Source of the DNA: Thermosulfurimonas marina
GTDB lineage: Bacteria > Desulfobacterota > Thermodesulfobacteria > Thermodesulfobacteriales > Thermodesulfobacteriaceae
Length of the DNA stretch: 64,000 nt
Direction of reading: 5' to 3'
NCBI RefSeq assembly: GCF_012317585.1
Contig: NZ_CP042909.1
Coordinates: forward strand, 1,302,001 to 1,366,000
Below the pieces are notes generated by a model. The model ran no database searches. It saw only the letters and a list, made by a program, of their open reading frames with translations, and was not told the DNA's origin. Within the stretch, counting starts at the first letter, position 1, and each line of letters begins with the position of its first letter. Below, piece by piece: positions 31,941 through 40,615 of the stretch. The position numbers and the translations under genes are program-made.

Positions 31941-32292
31941 CCCGCCGATTTGTCCCGTTTTCCCGCAGTCTTCCGAGGAGATACTTATCCCGGCCCTTGA
32001 GCACGATCTCGTTTTCGATGAAGTAGGCCGAAAGCCTTTCCAGGGCCCTTTCGTAGGCTCCGTCCACATCCCGGGCAAGCTCCGGCATCTCCAGGTAGGA
32101 GCCGAAAAGGATCGCCGCGGAAACTCCCGGGACCCTGCAAAGCGCCCTTTTGAGACGGGAGACGAGGTCCTTTACTCCTCCAGGACGAAGATGGCTCACT
32201 TCCGGCACTCTCGGGGCCTCCTCCTCAAAGGCTACCAGGTTTCCCTCCCGGCGCAATCCCGCACCAGGCCTTATGGGGAAATTCCGGCCCAT
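31941..32292 (-). other. Uncertain frame or gene remnant upstream of tRNA-Ser
   Basis: From ATG 32292 the minus strand stays open through the tRNA gene. The middle reads A-A-I-L-F-G-S-Y-L-E and nine residues after the G-S comes D-V-D, spacing that resembles small nucleotidyltransferases (GS-x9-11-DxD). There is no ribosome site, no stop before the tRNA promoter, and no further family match. It may be a remnant cut off by the tRNA locus, or chance. The end given is the tRNA promoter, not a stop codon. Confidence 0.2.
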
Positions 32293-32385
32293 GGAGGTTG
32301 AACGCCCAAGAAGGAGATATTTTTGTCTGGAAGGGGTTGGCTTTTTTGAGGAAAGGGAGCTAAGGAGAGGCAGAAAAACTTTATC

Positions 32386-33249
32386 TTGAAAACCTTTAAA
32401 GCTGGGGCTACATTCCAAAATATGGAAAGCAAGGAGATGTTTTTTGTTTTTGGCACGGCTAAGGCCGGGACTACTTTTGTCCAGATGCTCTTAAATTCCC
32501 ACCCCCAGCTTTCTTGCCCGGTGGAGCATTGTTTTATAGACATCCTTAACGGCTTAAAACAATTACTTTTGGTGCATTACAATAAATTGTTAGAATATGG
32601 AGACCAAATTACGGCCCGTCAGGGGGCGGTTCTATTTGACTCGGAGGATGTGGAATACCTTTTTAGCGTGGCCGTTAAAAGAGCAGCTCTTAAGGGAGCC
32701 AGAGGGCGTTCCGTAAAACGCTACGGTCTTAAAGACAACCACTTCGTTTTTTGGCTTCCTTTAGTGGAAAAATGGTTTCCCGAAGCCCGCATAATTTCTC
32801 CGGTAAGGGATCCGCGTAGTGTGGTAGTTTCCGGGTGGCACTTCAATATGCGGATCAACCCTAACTTTCGTCAAACCCGGGGGAAAACCATTGAGCTTTG
32901 GGCTGCCGACTCTGGAGCTATCTGGAAGAGAGACGTTGAGGCTATCCTTTCTTTACAAAAAAAATATCCCGAAAGGGTCTTAATTATACGCTATGAAGAT
33001 TTGCGCCAAGATCCCGAAAACCACTATGCACGTCTTTTTGAGTTCCTGGAAGTGGATGCGGGTCCCGGAATAGTTAAAAAGGTCATACAGAAAACGGCCT
33101 TTGAAAAATTTAAGGACGGACGCTTTTTCCGTCGGGGGGGCCTTGAGGAATGGAAAAAGGAACTCACTCCCCAGGCCATCAAAATCATAGAAGAATTGAA
33201 CCTCCCCCTCATGAAAACCCTGGGTTATGAACCTTATCTCTTAAAGTAG
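32386..33249 (+). CDS. Sulfotransferase family protein
   Basis: The 287-residue protein has the PAPS-binding motifs of sulfotransferases: the 5'-phosphosulfate loop F-G-T-A-K-A-G-T-T-F at 22-31 and the 3'-phosphate motif P-V-R-D-P-R-S-V-V-V-S-G at 139-150, followed by I-R-Y-E-D-L near 200. It would place sulfate on a sugar, protein or small acceptor. TTG 32386 gives the listed length; ATG 32422 is an alternative, and neither has a strong ribosome site. Base composition is richer in A+T than surrounding genes. It is followed after 11 bp by a SapC-like gene; the flagellin locus and a glycosyltransferase are close, so surface modification is a reasonable guess. Confidence 0.8.
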   Translation: MKTFKAGATFQNMESKEMFFVFGTAKAGTTFVQMLLNSHPQLSCPVEHCFIDILNGLKQLLLVHYNKLLEYGDQITARQGAVLFDSEDVEYLFSVAVKRAALKGARGRSVKRYGLKDNHFVFWLPLVEKWFPEARIISPVRDPRSVVVSGWHFNMRINPNFRQTRGKTIELWAADSGAIWKRDVEAILSLQKKYPERVLIIRYEDLRQDPENHYARLFEFLEVDAGPGIVKKVIQKTAFEKFKDGRFFRRGGLEEWKKELTPQAIKIIEELNLPLMKTLGYEPYLLK

Positions 33250-33260
33250 GAGGCCCAGTA

Positions 33261-33962
33261 ATGTTTGCGAATATGGTTCCTTTAGATCCCGAACGCCATG
33301 CCCATAAAAGAATTTTGCGTCCTTCTGGTTATGACTTCGCCCAGAGTTGGGAATTGATTCCTATAGGATTTTCGGAAATTGTGCCCTGTAGCATGTGGTA
33401 TCCGGTCTTTTTTGCCCGACGAGAAGAACGTTATGGGGTTTTTGCCATGCTTGGGGCGGGAAACACTAACATCTTCGTAAATCCCGACGGAACCTGGAAG
33501 ACGGGAATTATACCCTCACTAGTCAGGGCTTATCCTTTTTCTCTCAGCCCCACTCCGGAGGGAGATTTTACCATTCTGGTGGACGAGTCGGCCCTTACGG
33601 AGGAGAAGGGGGAACCTCTTTTTGAAGAAAAAGGTCAGCCCTCCCCTTACTTGGAAAACATCAAAACCGAACTAACCCGTATAGCCCAGGATCTACACCG
33701 GGCAGAAAGTATGCTCAAAGAGGTGGCTGAAGAAGGGCTGCTTACCCTTCTTAGTGTTAAGCATTCCTTCACTTTCGGTAGTCTAGACCTCAAAAATGCT
33801 TTGACAACCAATATGCATGCTTTTATAAAAATTAAGCCGGAGAAGCTTTATTATTTTAATACCAAGGGATATTTGCCTTTGCTTTTTACTCAAAATTTTA
33901 GCTTGAGGAATTTTGCCCTTTTTGAGATCTTCAAAGAATACCAGGGCCAGATTCCTTTCTAG
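33261..33962 (+). CDS. SapC family protein
   Basis: The 233-residue protein matches SapC proteins in length and pattern: early H-A-H-K-R-I-L-R-P-S-G-Y-D-F, then W-E-L-I-P-I-G-F-S-E-I near residue 31, C-S-M-W-Y-P-V-F-F near 44, and Y-P-F-S-L-S near 91. SapC was described next to an S-layer gene in Campylobacter; biochemical function is unknown. It has GGAGG just before the start, follows the sulfotransferase gene by 11 bp and shares its A+T-rich composition, and its stop abuts the end of the convergent glycosyltransferase-methyltransferase gene. Confidence 0.75.
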   Translation: MFANMVPLDPERHAHKRILRPSGYDFAQSWELIPIGFSEIVPCSMWYPVFFARREERYGVFAMLGAGNTNIFVNPDGTWKTGIIPSLVRAYPFSLSPTPEGDFTILVDESALTEEKGEPLFEEKGQPSPYLENIKTELTRIAQDLHRAESMLKEVAEEGLLTLLSVKHSFTFGSLDLKNALTTNMHAFIKIKPEKLYYFNTKGYLPLLFTQNFSLRNFALFEIFKEYQGQIPF

Positions 33963-33963
33963 A

Positions 33964-36108
33964 TCAATCTCCAGGCCCCCAGACTATTTCGGCCCCGGCA
34001 AAGCGGATGGCCCTCAAAATAAGTTCCCGAAAGTCTAGGCCTGGGTTTTTTTCTTTTACGGCCAAGGCATACTGGAAGTTTCCTAAAGTGGGGGCGTTTA
34101 GGTAAAGGGAGCGCAGGCTTTCGATCAGTATCCTTGCCGAAACCGCAGTGGGGATAGTGACCTTTCCCCCGTGGGGAAGTTCCAAATTAAGGGTAATGGG
34201 CCGGGCCCCCTCAAGGAGGGTTCCGGGAATGAAAGGTTCAGTAAAGAGGTGGATTTCGGAAAATCCAGTCCTTCGGAGGGCGTAATAAAGTGTCCAGGGT
34301 TTCCAACGGGTGAGGTGATTAGGGGGGTAGTCGTTGCCCCACCATTTGTATTTTCTGTATCCGTAGCTCAAATTTTCAAACTTGTAAAAAGGGGGGCAGC
34401 TGAGGATGAGGATACCGTCCTTTTCCAGGAGTTCGTATATTCCGGAAAGAAAGGCCCGGGGGTCTTCCACATGTTCCAGGACCTCGAGAGCGGTTATCAA
34501 CCGATAGGGACCCCGAAATTCGGGAGGCAATTCCTCAAAGGTTAAGGCTTGAGCCACCCGAAGTCCAAAGTGCTCCCGGGCGATTTTTACCGCCTCCTCC
34601 GAGGCCTCCATACCATACGCTTCAAAGCCGAACTTCTGGGTCATGAGGAGGAGGAACCCCGTGCCGCACCCCACATCCAGGTGTTTTCCCGGAGGGATTT
34701 CCCTGAAAAGGGGCTGGAGGACTTTAAGTCGGGGCACTTTTTCCCAGCGGGCAATCTCGTTTTCCGGATCTTTTTCCACCTTAAGATAGGATTCATAAGG
34801 TGTTTCACCGAAGTCTAGAAGATTCCCCGCTTTTCTCTGCGAGTAAATTCTTTCGTAATCCTCAGACCTCATAGGCCAGGCGAATTGCAGCCCGCAGGCC
34901 GGGCATTCGTAGATCGGAAAGCCGTTGAGGTGTTCAAAGAGAGAAAAAGGCCCCGGCCCTTCGCAGACCGGACATCTGGAGGGTTTTTGATAGTCCCCCT
35001 GAGCTAGGCTCCAGGCGTCCCGCAGGGCCTGAACGATGACCTCCGGGGGAAGACTCTCGAGGCAGGGGCTGTAATACTGGCCCTTTTTGAGGGCCTCGGA
35101 GCAGGGCTGACCGGTGGCGTGCTGGCCGCAGGGGGCCATGCAGGTCTCCCCGCGGTAGTGAGCCCGGGCTGGAACCACCGTAGGGTAAGTTCGGGAGGTG
35201 AACTCGGGATTAATAGGGCCGGAGACCAGCACCGTGGGCTTTTTGAGGCCGGCGGCGATGTGCAGGGTGGCGGTATCGGCGGTGATCACCGCGTCGGCCA
35301 GAGAGACTGCGGCCACGAGATAGCGCACATCTTTCATAAGAGAAGACAGATTGGCCGCCCGCACTCCATAGACATCCAGGGAGACCTCTACAGTGAGGTC
35401 TTCCTGGGGCAGGGAGCAGATCACGGGGACATACTCTTCGGCGGTGAGTTTTTCTATCTCGGCGAGAAGCTTCGGAGGGAGCGTGCGGTGGACGGAGCTG
35501 GCCAGGTAGTGGAAAAGGAGGACCTTTTTCCCGGGAGCCAGGCGCCGGATTTCCTCAAAGACCGGGCGTAGCTCCGCCAGGGGCTCCTCGTCCACCCGTA
35601 CATCCGGGGTCTCGTCCTCGGCCCGGGGAAGGTAGAGCTTCCACAGAAAGTATTCCACCAGATTGAGCTGGTCGAACTGGGGTTTTCCCACCATCTCGAT
35701 GCACTTGACCAGGTAGTCGGCCTTTTTTACCTTGGCATAGGGCACGGGCATGGGAAGGAGCTCATCGATGTAAGGAAGGCCTTCCAGCACCGGACGGGCC
35801 CTTCCGGAGACAGACACCCAGAGGCGCAGGTCGGGGAAACGGCGCTTGACCTCGCGCAGGGCCGGGGTCATGCAAAGGGCATCCCCGATGGCTGCCTGAG
35901 CCACCACCAGGAGGGTCTTCCCCCGCAGGTCCTCCCCCCGGTAAAAGGGCGGGAGTTCGGCCTTGACCGGGGCCAGAAGCTTCTGGTATTCCGGAGGGAC
36001 CAGGGCGAAGACATCGTCGGCAAAAAGGAGTTTTTCTCCCTCCCGGAGCACCAGGTGGTAGTCGTTAAAGTCCATGGAAAAGGTAGCCGTGGCCTTCCTT
36101 ACCTGCAC
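33964..36108 (-). CDS. Fused GT9 (heptosyltransferase-type) glycosyltransferase and SAM methyltransferase
   Basis: The 714-residue protein has an N-terminal GT9 region (about 64-365) with L-L-V-V-A-Q-A-A-I-G-D-A-L at 66-78 and the donor-site block A-D-T-A-T-L-H-I-A-A-G-L near 277-288; a zinc-ribbon C-x2-C...C-x2-C at 379-405; and a class I methyltransferase (about 462-625) with L-D-V-G-C-G-T-G at 477-484 and A-L-E-V-L-E-H-V near 540. GTG 36108 has AAGGAGG upstream. It would both add and methylate a sugar. It is divergent from flagellin (195 bp apart), making flagellin or surface-glycan modification plausible. No membrane segment or signal peptide is seen. Confidence 0.85.
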   Translation of the reverse strand: MQVRKATATFSMDFNDYHLVLREGEKLLFADDVFALVPPEYQKLLAPVKAELPPFYRGEDLRGKTLLVVAQAAIGDALCMTPALREVKRRFPDLRLWVSVSGRARPVLEGLPYIDELLPMPVPYAKVKKADYLVKCIEMVGKPQFDQLNLVEYFLWKLYLPRAEDETPDVRVDEEPLAELRPVFEEIRRLAPGKKVLLFHYLASSVHRTLPPKLLAEIEKLTAEEYVPVICSLPQEDLTVEVSLDVYGVRAANLSSLMKDVRYLVAAVSLADAVITADTATLHIAAGLKKPTVLVSGPINPEFTSRTYPTVVPARAHYRGETCMAPCGQHATGQPCSEALKKGQYYSPCLESLPPEVIVQALRDAWSLAQGDYQKPSRCPVCEGPGPFSLFEHLNGFPIYECPACGLQFAWPMRSEDYERIYSQRKAGNLLDFGETPYESYLKVEKDPENEIARWEKVPRLKVLQPLFREIPPGKHLDVGCGTGFLLLMTQKFGFEAYGMEASEEAVKIAREHFGLRVAQALTFEELPPEFRGPYRLITALEVLEHVEDPRAFLSGIYELLEKDGILILSCPPFYKFENLSYGYRKYKWWGNDYPPNHLTRWKPWTLYYALRRTGFSEIHLFTEPFIPGTLLEGARPITLNLELPHGGKVTIPTAVSARILIESLRSLYLNAPTLGNFQYALAVKEKNPGLDFRELILRAIRFAGAEIVWGPGD

Positions 36109-36236
36109 CGCATCCTCCTTATAGGATCTCTCCTTAATTTATAGCAGGTTGCGTGCCGTTCTTTTAGCCCGGAGAAGAGGCGGAGGGACGGGCCTTTTAG
36201 GTCAACAAATTGACAGGAGTGCCATTTTATGGAGGT

Positions 36237-36263
36237 TAAAGTTTTCGAACCAGGGGCCGATAA
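36237..36263 (+). promoter_or_regulatory. Sigma-28 (FliA) promoter of flagellin
   Basis: TAAA (36237-36240), a 15-nt spacer and GCCGATAA (36256-36263) match the FliA consensus exactly. The flagellin ATG is 41 bp downstream of the -10 box and carries AAAGGAGG. A short palindrome GTCAA-CAAA-TTGAC lies just upstream (36201-36214). Confidence 0.9.
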
Positions 36264-36303
36264 GGATAGTAGAAAATGAAAATAAGGTCAAAGGAGGTTA
36301 GCC

Positions 36304-37974
36304 ATGGCCCTGAGGATTAACTTCAACTACGAAAGCGCGGCTACACACACCGCGCTGAAGGCCAACGAGCGGCTCATGAATCAGTCGCTCCTGCGCCTTT
36401 CCACGGGATTGCGCATCCTTTCGGCGCAGGACGACGCGGCCGGCCTTTTCATCGCCGACCAGCTTTCGGTGGTGGGGGCCGGGCTCTACCAGGGCAACCA
36501 GAACATCCAGACGGGTCTTTCGGCCCTGCGCATTGCGGAAAACAGTGCGGGGCAGATCTTTTCCAAGCTTCAGGCCATCTACACCCGGGCCGAGAGCGCG
36601 GCCAACGACATCAACGACCCCAACGCCCGCTCCTCTCTCCAGCAGGAGATCACCAACTTCATTGACGCCATCAAGAAGATCGCCACGGATACGGAGTATA
36701 ACGGGATTAAGCTTTTGGATGGGACCTTTAAGAACAAATATATCCACTACGGAGCCCGGAAGGACCAGGTGGTCACAGTGACCATAAGCGACCTGCGGGC
36801 CGAAAGCTTGGGGGCTTATACCCTTAGCGGAAGCGGAGCCGTTACTTCGAACACGGGGGCTCTTTCCAGCACTAACTTTACCGGAACAAATTTTACCGTG
36901 GACAGCGGGGATTCTTTCAGTGTGGCGGGCCAGACCGTTTTGAGCAACACGAGCTCCACGGCTTATCTGGTGGATGCAGCCTACATTGCCCATCAAATCA
37001 ACACCAATAGTACCCTTCAGAATGCGGGAATCGAGGCCACGGCCACCAACAGCAGCACCGGAGATACTTACACCGGCCTGGTGACTAGTAGTGTTGCTAC
37101 TAGTGGTTCAGGGACTTACAGCGATTCAATTACCGTGGATCTCAAATTCTTTGTTGGAGATCAAAATGATCTCCGGTCTGTTTCCTCACCCACCTTCTCC
37201 CTTACCGGTCTTTCCCCCAATATCACCCTCGCGGACCTGGTCAATCAGATCAACAGTCAGGCCGCTGCAGTAGGTGCTCCTATTACCGCCAGTGCAGATA
37301 ACGGGCACTTGGTCCTCAAGACCTCCCATGGAGAAACCATCGCTGTACAGGCCGAAGTAAATTGGTCCCTCTCAGCTTCCTCTGCTACTGGAACTTATTC
37401 TGCTACTCTTAACTATACGGTCAATTTGGATCAGATAATCGGCAGTGCTTCGAGCTTCTCTGGTACGGGTACTGTTTCTACAACCGCTACTTCCTCCACT
37501 TCCGGGACAGCCACCTACTCGGCTATTAAGGTGGGGGCCCTGAGCATTGCGGGTGTGGAAACCTTCCAGGTAAACTTCAACGGGGTCAGCGATACCACCG
37601 CCTCCGCGGCAGAAGGTCTGAATCTCGATGTTTCTTCCACCGCGGCTAGTGCTACCTTCAGTAACCTCTACACCATTGATGTCTCCACCAATGAGGGCGC
37701 GGAAGAGGCTCTCCTCATCGTGAAAAAGGCCATACAGCAGGTGGATAAGGCCCGCTCCCAGATCGGGGCGGTGATGAACAACCTCCAGTCCATTTACGAT
37801 GCCCAGAAGACGGCCTACGACAACACCAAGGAGGCCGAAAACGTCATCCGGAACGTGGACTACGCCGAGGAGATGAGCCGCTTCACTACCTTCCAGATCC
37901 GGATGCAGAGCGGTATCGCCATGCTGGCCCAGGCCAACCAGCTGCCGCAGTTGGTGCTGCAGCTCCTCCGATAA
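36304..37974 (+). CDS. fliC: Flagellin
   Basis: The 556-residue protein has conserved D0/D1 ends: N-terminal N-x-x-S-x-x-T-x-x-A-L-K...L-R-L-S-T-G-L-R-I near residues 10-38 with A-Q-D-D-A-A-G-L near 43, and C-terminal V-D-Y-A-E-E-M-S-R-F...M-L-A-Q-A-N-Q-L ending L-L-Q-L-L-R. The centre (about 165-455) is Ser/Thr-rich, of low complexity and variable, with one hook-IN-like segment (T-L-A-D-L-V-N-Q-I-N). It is exported through the flagellar type III system and forms the filament. The many Ser/Thr residues could be glycosylated. A perfect sigma-28 promoter precedes it. Confidence 0.97.
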   Translation: MALRINFNYESAATHTALKANERLMNQSLLRLSTGLRILSAQDDAAGLFIADQLSVVGAGLYQGNQNIQTGLSALRIAENSAGQIFSKLQAIYTRAESAANDINDPNARSSLQQEITNFIDAIKKIATDTEYNGIKLLDGTFKNKYIHYGARKDQVVTVTISDLRAESLGAYTLSGSGAVTSNTGALSSTNFTGTNFTVDSGDSFSVAGQTVLSNTSSTAYLVDAAYIAHQINTNSTLQNAGIEATATNSSTGDTYTGLVTSSVATSGSGTYSDSITVDLKFFVGDQNDLRSVSSPTFSLTGLSPNITLADLVNQINSQAAAVGAPITASADNGHLVLKTSHGETIAVQAEVNWSLSASSATGTYSATLNYTVNLDQIIGSASSFSGTGTVSTTATSSTSGTATYSAIKVGALSIAGVETFQVNFNGVSDTTASAAEGLNLDVSSTAASATFSNLYTIDVSTNEGAEEALLIVKKAIQQVDKARSQIGAVMNNLQSIYDAQKTAYDNTKEAENVIRNVDYAEEMSRFTTFQIRMQSGIAMLAQANQLPQLVLQLLR

Positions 37975-37984
37975 ACCGGGCCAA

Positions 37985-38013
37985 GGGGGCCCTCTCCGCA
38001 AGAGGGGGCCCCC
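37985..38013 (+). terminator. Long GC hairpin after flagellin
   Basis: GGGGGCCCTCT (37985-37995) pairs with AGAGGG...CCCCC (38001-38013) around CCGCA with a small bulge. No U run follows, so it may protect the abundant flagellin message or act as a weak terminator before flaG. Confidence 0.55.
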
Positions 38014-38039
38014 TGGAAATAAGAGAAGGGGGCTAGACG

Positions 38040-38450
38040 ATGAGGGTGGCTAATGAGATCCGGGTCCTTCTCCCCCAGAACGAGAAAGCCCACTCCTCTT
38101 CGGCCGAGCGGATTGCTCCGGAAGCGGCGCAGACGGCCTGGCTGACGAGCCCCAAAGGCCTTTCCCGGATCATTTCGGCCTATCAGAGGGAGGCCGAGGG
38201 CGAAAACCGGTCCCGCTCTCCCTCTCCGGAAGAACTCAAGCGCATCCTGGAGGAGCTTTCGCGGCGCCTGGATCCCTTCAGCAAGTACCTCAAGATTGAG
38301 ATCGACCAGGATCTGGATATCCCGGTGGTCAAGATCGTGGACAAGGAGACCAACCAGGTCATCCGGCAGATACCTCCGGAATACCTGGTCAAGCTCTGGA
38401 AGAACCTGGAGCGGTTTCTCTCGGGGATCCTGGTGAACGAAAGGGTGTAG
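38040..38450 (+). CDS. flaG: FlaG family flagellar protein
   Basis: The 136-residue protein has an unstructured N-terminal half and a C-terminal FlaG domain with L-K-I-E-I-D-Q-D-L-D-I-P-V-V-K-I-V-D near residue 80 and V-I-R-Q-I-P-P-E near 108. FlaG influences filament length and is normally encoded between flagellin and fliD, as here. A rho-independent terminator follows it. Confidence 0.92.
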   Translation: MRVANEIRVLLPQNEKAHSSSAERIAPEAAQTAWLTSPKGLSRIISAYQREAEGENRSRSPSPEELKRILEELSRRLDPFSKYLKIEIDQDLDIPVVKIVDKETNQVIRQIPPEYLVKLWKNLERFLSGILVNERV

Positions 38451-38487
38451 AAGAAAGGGGACGGGGGCTTGAGATGAGAGAAACCCT

Positions 38488-38516
38488 GGAGGGGGCTTGC
38501 CCCCTCCTTTTTATTT
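38488..38516 (+). terminator. Rho-independent terminator after flaG
   Basis: A perfect 8-bp stem GGAGGGGG (38488-38495) and CCCCCTCC (38500-38507) around CTTG is followed by TTTTTATTTT. Confidence 0.9.
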
Positions 38517-38529
38517 TGGGCTCGGGGAT

Positions 38530-38556
38530 TAAAGTTTTTCCCGGAACTTCCGATTA
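38530..38556 (+). promoter_or_regulatory. Sigma-28-like promoter of fliD
   Basis: TAAA (38530-38533), a 15-nt spacer and TCCGATTA (38549-38556) match the FliA consensus TAAA-N15-GCCGATAA in 10 of 12 positions. It lies after the flaG terminator and 30 bp before the fliD ATG. Confidence 0.7.
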
Positions 38557-38585
38557 AAAAAAGAGACCAGGGAAGCGGGGGCAAG

Positions 38586-39917
38586 ATGGCCGGAGAAATC
38601 ACCCTGAGCAACCTCACCGGGCAGTTCGACGCCGCGGCCTTCGTGGACCGCATCATGCAACTCAAGGCCCAGGCCCTGAAGCCCCTGGCCGACGAAGAGA
38701 CCATCTATCAGGCCCAAAAGGAGGCCGTGGATGGTCTCCTTTCCGCGGTGGACTCCTTTGAGGGGAGCCTTGAGGGGGTGACCATACCCGATCTCTTTGC
38801 CGGACGGGAGGGGGTCTCCTCCGATCCGGATGTGGTGACCCTTTCGGTGACCGAGGAGGCCCCGGAGGTGTCCTTCGAGGTCACGGTCAACCGCCTGGCG
38901 GCCAAGGAGATGCGTCTTACCACCGCCGGGGTCTCCGACCTTTCCACTCCCCTTTCCGCGGCCACCTTCACCCTGCGCTACCACCTGAGCGACACCTCCT
39001 ACGAGGACTACACCATCGATTTCGGCGGGGGGACGCTGGAGGATCTGGTGGCGGCCATTAATTCTGCTCAGAGCCGGGTTACGGCCAGCGTCTACTACGA
39101 TGGATCCTCTTATCGGCTTCTTCTTTCCGAGACCGACGAAGGGGCCTCTACGGTGGAGACCGACACCGTGGGTGGAACTTACGCCATAGAGATCGCCTCC
39201 GGGAGTCTTCCCGCAGAGCTCGGGGCCCTGGATACCGCCGTGCTTCAGGAAGGCCGCAACGCCGAAATCCAGATCGGCTCCGGCTCCCCGGTCTATAGCC
39301 CCACCAACACCTTCACCAACCTCATGACCGGGGTGGATCTTACGGCCAAGGCCCCGGGCACGGCCCGGGTGGAGATCACCGAGGACTATGACCAGGTGAC
39401 CTCTTTCCTCAACAATTTCGCCCAGAACTTCAACGCCCTCATGGACAAGATCCGGGAGGTCACGGATGTGGATAAGGGAATCCTCCTCGGGGAAGGCTTT
39501 GTGAATACCCTGGAGGGGACCCTTTTCGATCTCCTGGAACCCCTGCGGGAAAAGGGTCTGGTGACCTACGACCCGGACGCCGGGCACATTTCCGTAAACA
39601 CCGAGACCCTCAATCGCCTCCTCGAGGAAGATCCCTCCGAGGTCCAAAGTGCCCTTTCCACCCTTACTCAGGGCTATACCCGCTATCTTTCTCAGGAGAG
39701 CACCTTTCTTCAGGGGCTTTCCAACGAGTATCAGGAGCACCTGGACGATCTCACCGAGCGGGCCCGGGAGATGGAAGAGCGCCTGGCCCAGGAAAGACAG
39801 GCCCTTCTTTATACCTATTCCAAGATCGAGGCCTTCATGAACCAGGCCCAGAACACCATCAAGCGGCTTCAGGACTATATCGTAACCCTTTCGGAAATGT
39901 ACGGAGGGAAAAAATGA
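38586..39917 (+). CDS. fliD: Flagellar filament cap protein FliD (HAP2)
   Basis: The 443-residue protein has the FliD N-terminal domain (about 1-110, with A-F-V-D-R-I-M-Q-L-K-A near 18) and the C-terminal FliD domain (about 225-430, with F-V-N-T-L-E-G-T-L-F-D-L-L near 302), ending in a long coiled coil that packs against the filament. Between them two hook-IN-like segments appear (E-D-Y-T-I-D-F-G-G-G-T-L-E-D-L and following). It caps the filament and folds flagellin. The stop overlaps fliS as ATGA (39914-39917). Confidence 0.95.
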   Translation: MAGEITLSNLTGQFDAAAFVDRIMQLKAQALKPLADEETIYQAQKEAVDGLLSAVDSFEGSLEGVTIPDLFAGREGVSSDPDVVTLSVTEEAPEVSFEVTVNRLAAKEMRLTTAGVSDLSTPLSAATFTLRYHLSDTSYEDYTIDFGGGTLEDLVAAINSAQSRVTASVYYDGSSYRLLLSETDEGASTVETDTVGGTYAIEIASGSLPAELGALDTAVLQEGRNAEIQIGSGSPVYSPTNTFTNLMTGVDLTAKAPGTARVEITEDYDQVTSFLNNFAQNFNALMDKIREVTDVDKGILLGEGFVNTLEGTLFDLLEPLREKGLVTYDPDAGHISVNTETLNRLLEEDPSEVQSALSTLTQGYTRYLSQESTFLQGLSNEYQEHLDDLTERAREMEERLAQERQALLYTYSKIEAFMNQAQNTIKRLQDYIVTLSEMYGGKK

Positions 39918-40363
39918 TCAACCGTGAACGTTATCTGGAAAATCTGGTCTCTACGGCCAATACCCTGCGGCTGGTGATCCTTCTTTATGACAAGGCCGTG
40001 GCCAGCCTGAAGCTGGCGGCGGAGATTATGGAAAAGCCCGAGCCCTCCCCGGAAGAGATCAACCGCAAGTATGAGGCCCTGGGGCGGGCGGGGGAGATCC
40101 TGGCCGTGCTCGAGGGCACGCTGGATCTTGATCGCGGGGGCGAGATTGCCCGCAATCTCCGGGAGATCTACGAGGCCCTTTCGGCCGAACTCCTGCGGGT
40201 TACCGCCCAGGACGACCCGGAGACCGTGCGCCGGATGGTGAAGGTGCTCTCCGACCTGCGGGAGGCCTGGGCCGAGGCCGAGGTCAACCTGAAGAAAGAG
40301 GGGAAACTCGCCCCGGAAGGGCGGTCCGGTGGAAGATCTGCGGGCCTTACTGCTACGCTGTAA
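39914..40363 (+). CDS. fliS: Flagellin export chaperone FliS
   Basis: The 149-residue, mostly helical protein has the FliS pattern: an early tyrosine (R-E-R-Y-L-E-N-L), L-R-L-V-I-L-L-Y-D-K-A-V-A near residue 19, and a four-helix bundle. It holds unfolded flagellin in the cytoplasm before export. Its ATG overlaps the fliD stop. The last 35 bp overlap the next small helical gene. Confidence 0.9.
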   Translation: MINRERYLENLVSTANTLRLVILLYDKAVASLKLAAEIMEKPEPSPEEINRKYEALGRAGEILAVLEGTLDLDRGGEIARNLREIYEALSAELLRVTAQDDPETVRRMVKVLSDLREAWAEAEVNLKKEGKLAPEGRSGGRSAGLTATL

Positions 40364-40610
40364 GGAGGACCTGGCCCGTCGGGACTTTGAGGCCCTTTCC
40401 CGGGATTTTGAAAGGGTCTCCCGCTTGCGCCCGGAGGAGCTTACCCTGGACGAGGCCTGGGAGGTCCTGACCCTCCTTGAGGAATTGGTGGCCGAGGCCG
40501 CGGCCTTGAAGGAGGCCTGTGCCCGGGGCCTTTCCGGGGTGGAGGAGATCCAAAGGACCCTGCGGCCCTTTCTCCACCAGCTCCGCTATCTCCTTCTGCG
40601 TTTCGGTTAG
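40329..40610 (+). CDS. Small helical protein in FliT position
   Basis: The 93-residue product is all-helical, charged, and lacks Cys or membrane segments. GTG 40329 has GGAAGGG-like sequence before it and overlaps fliS by 35 bp. In many operons the gene after fliS encodes FliT, a FliD chaperone of similar size with heptad leucines (L-L-E-E-L-V-A-E-A-A-A-L-K here). No sequence signature fixes it, so FliT is inferred from position and shape. Confidence 0.6.
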   Translation: MEDLRALLLRCKEDLARRDFEALSRDFERVSRLRPEELTLDEAWEVLTLLEELVAEAAALKEACARGLSGVEEIQRTLRPFLHQLRYLLLRFG

Positions 40611-40615
40611 CCGGT

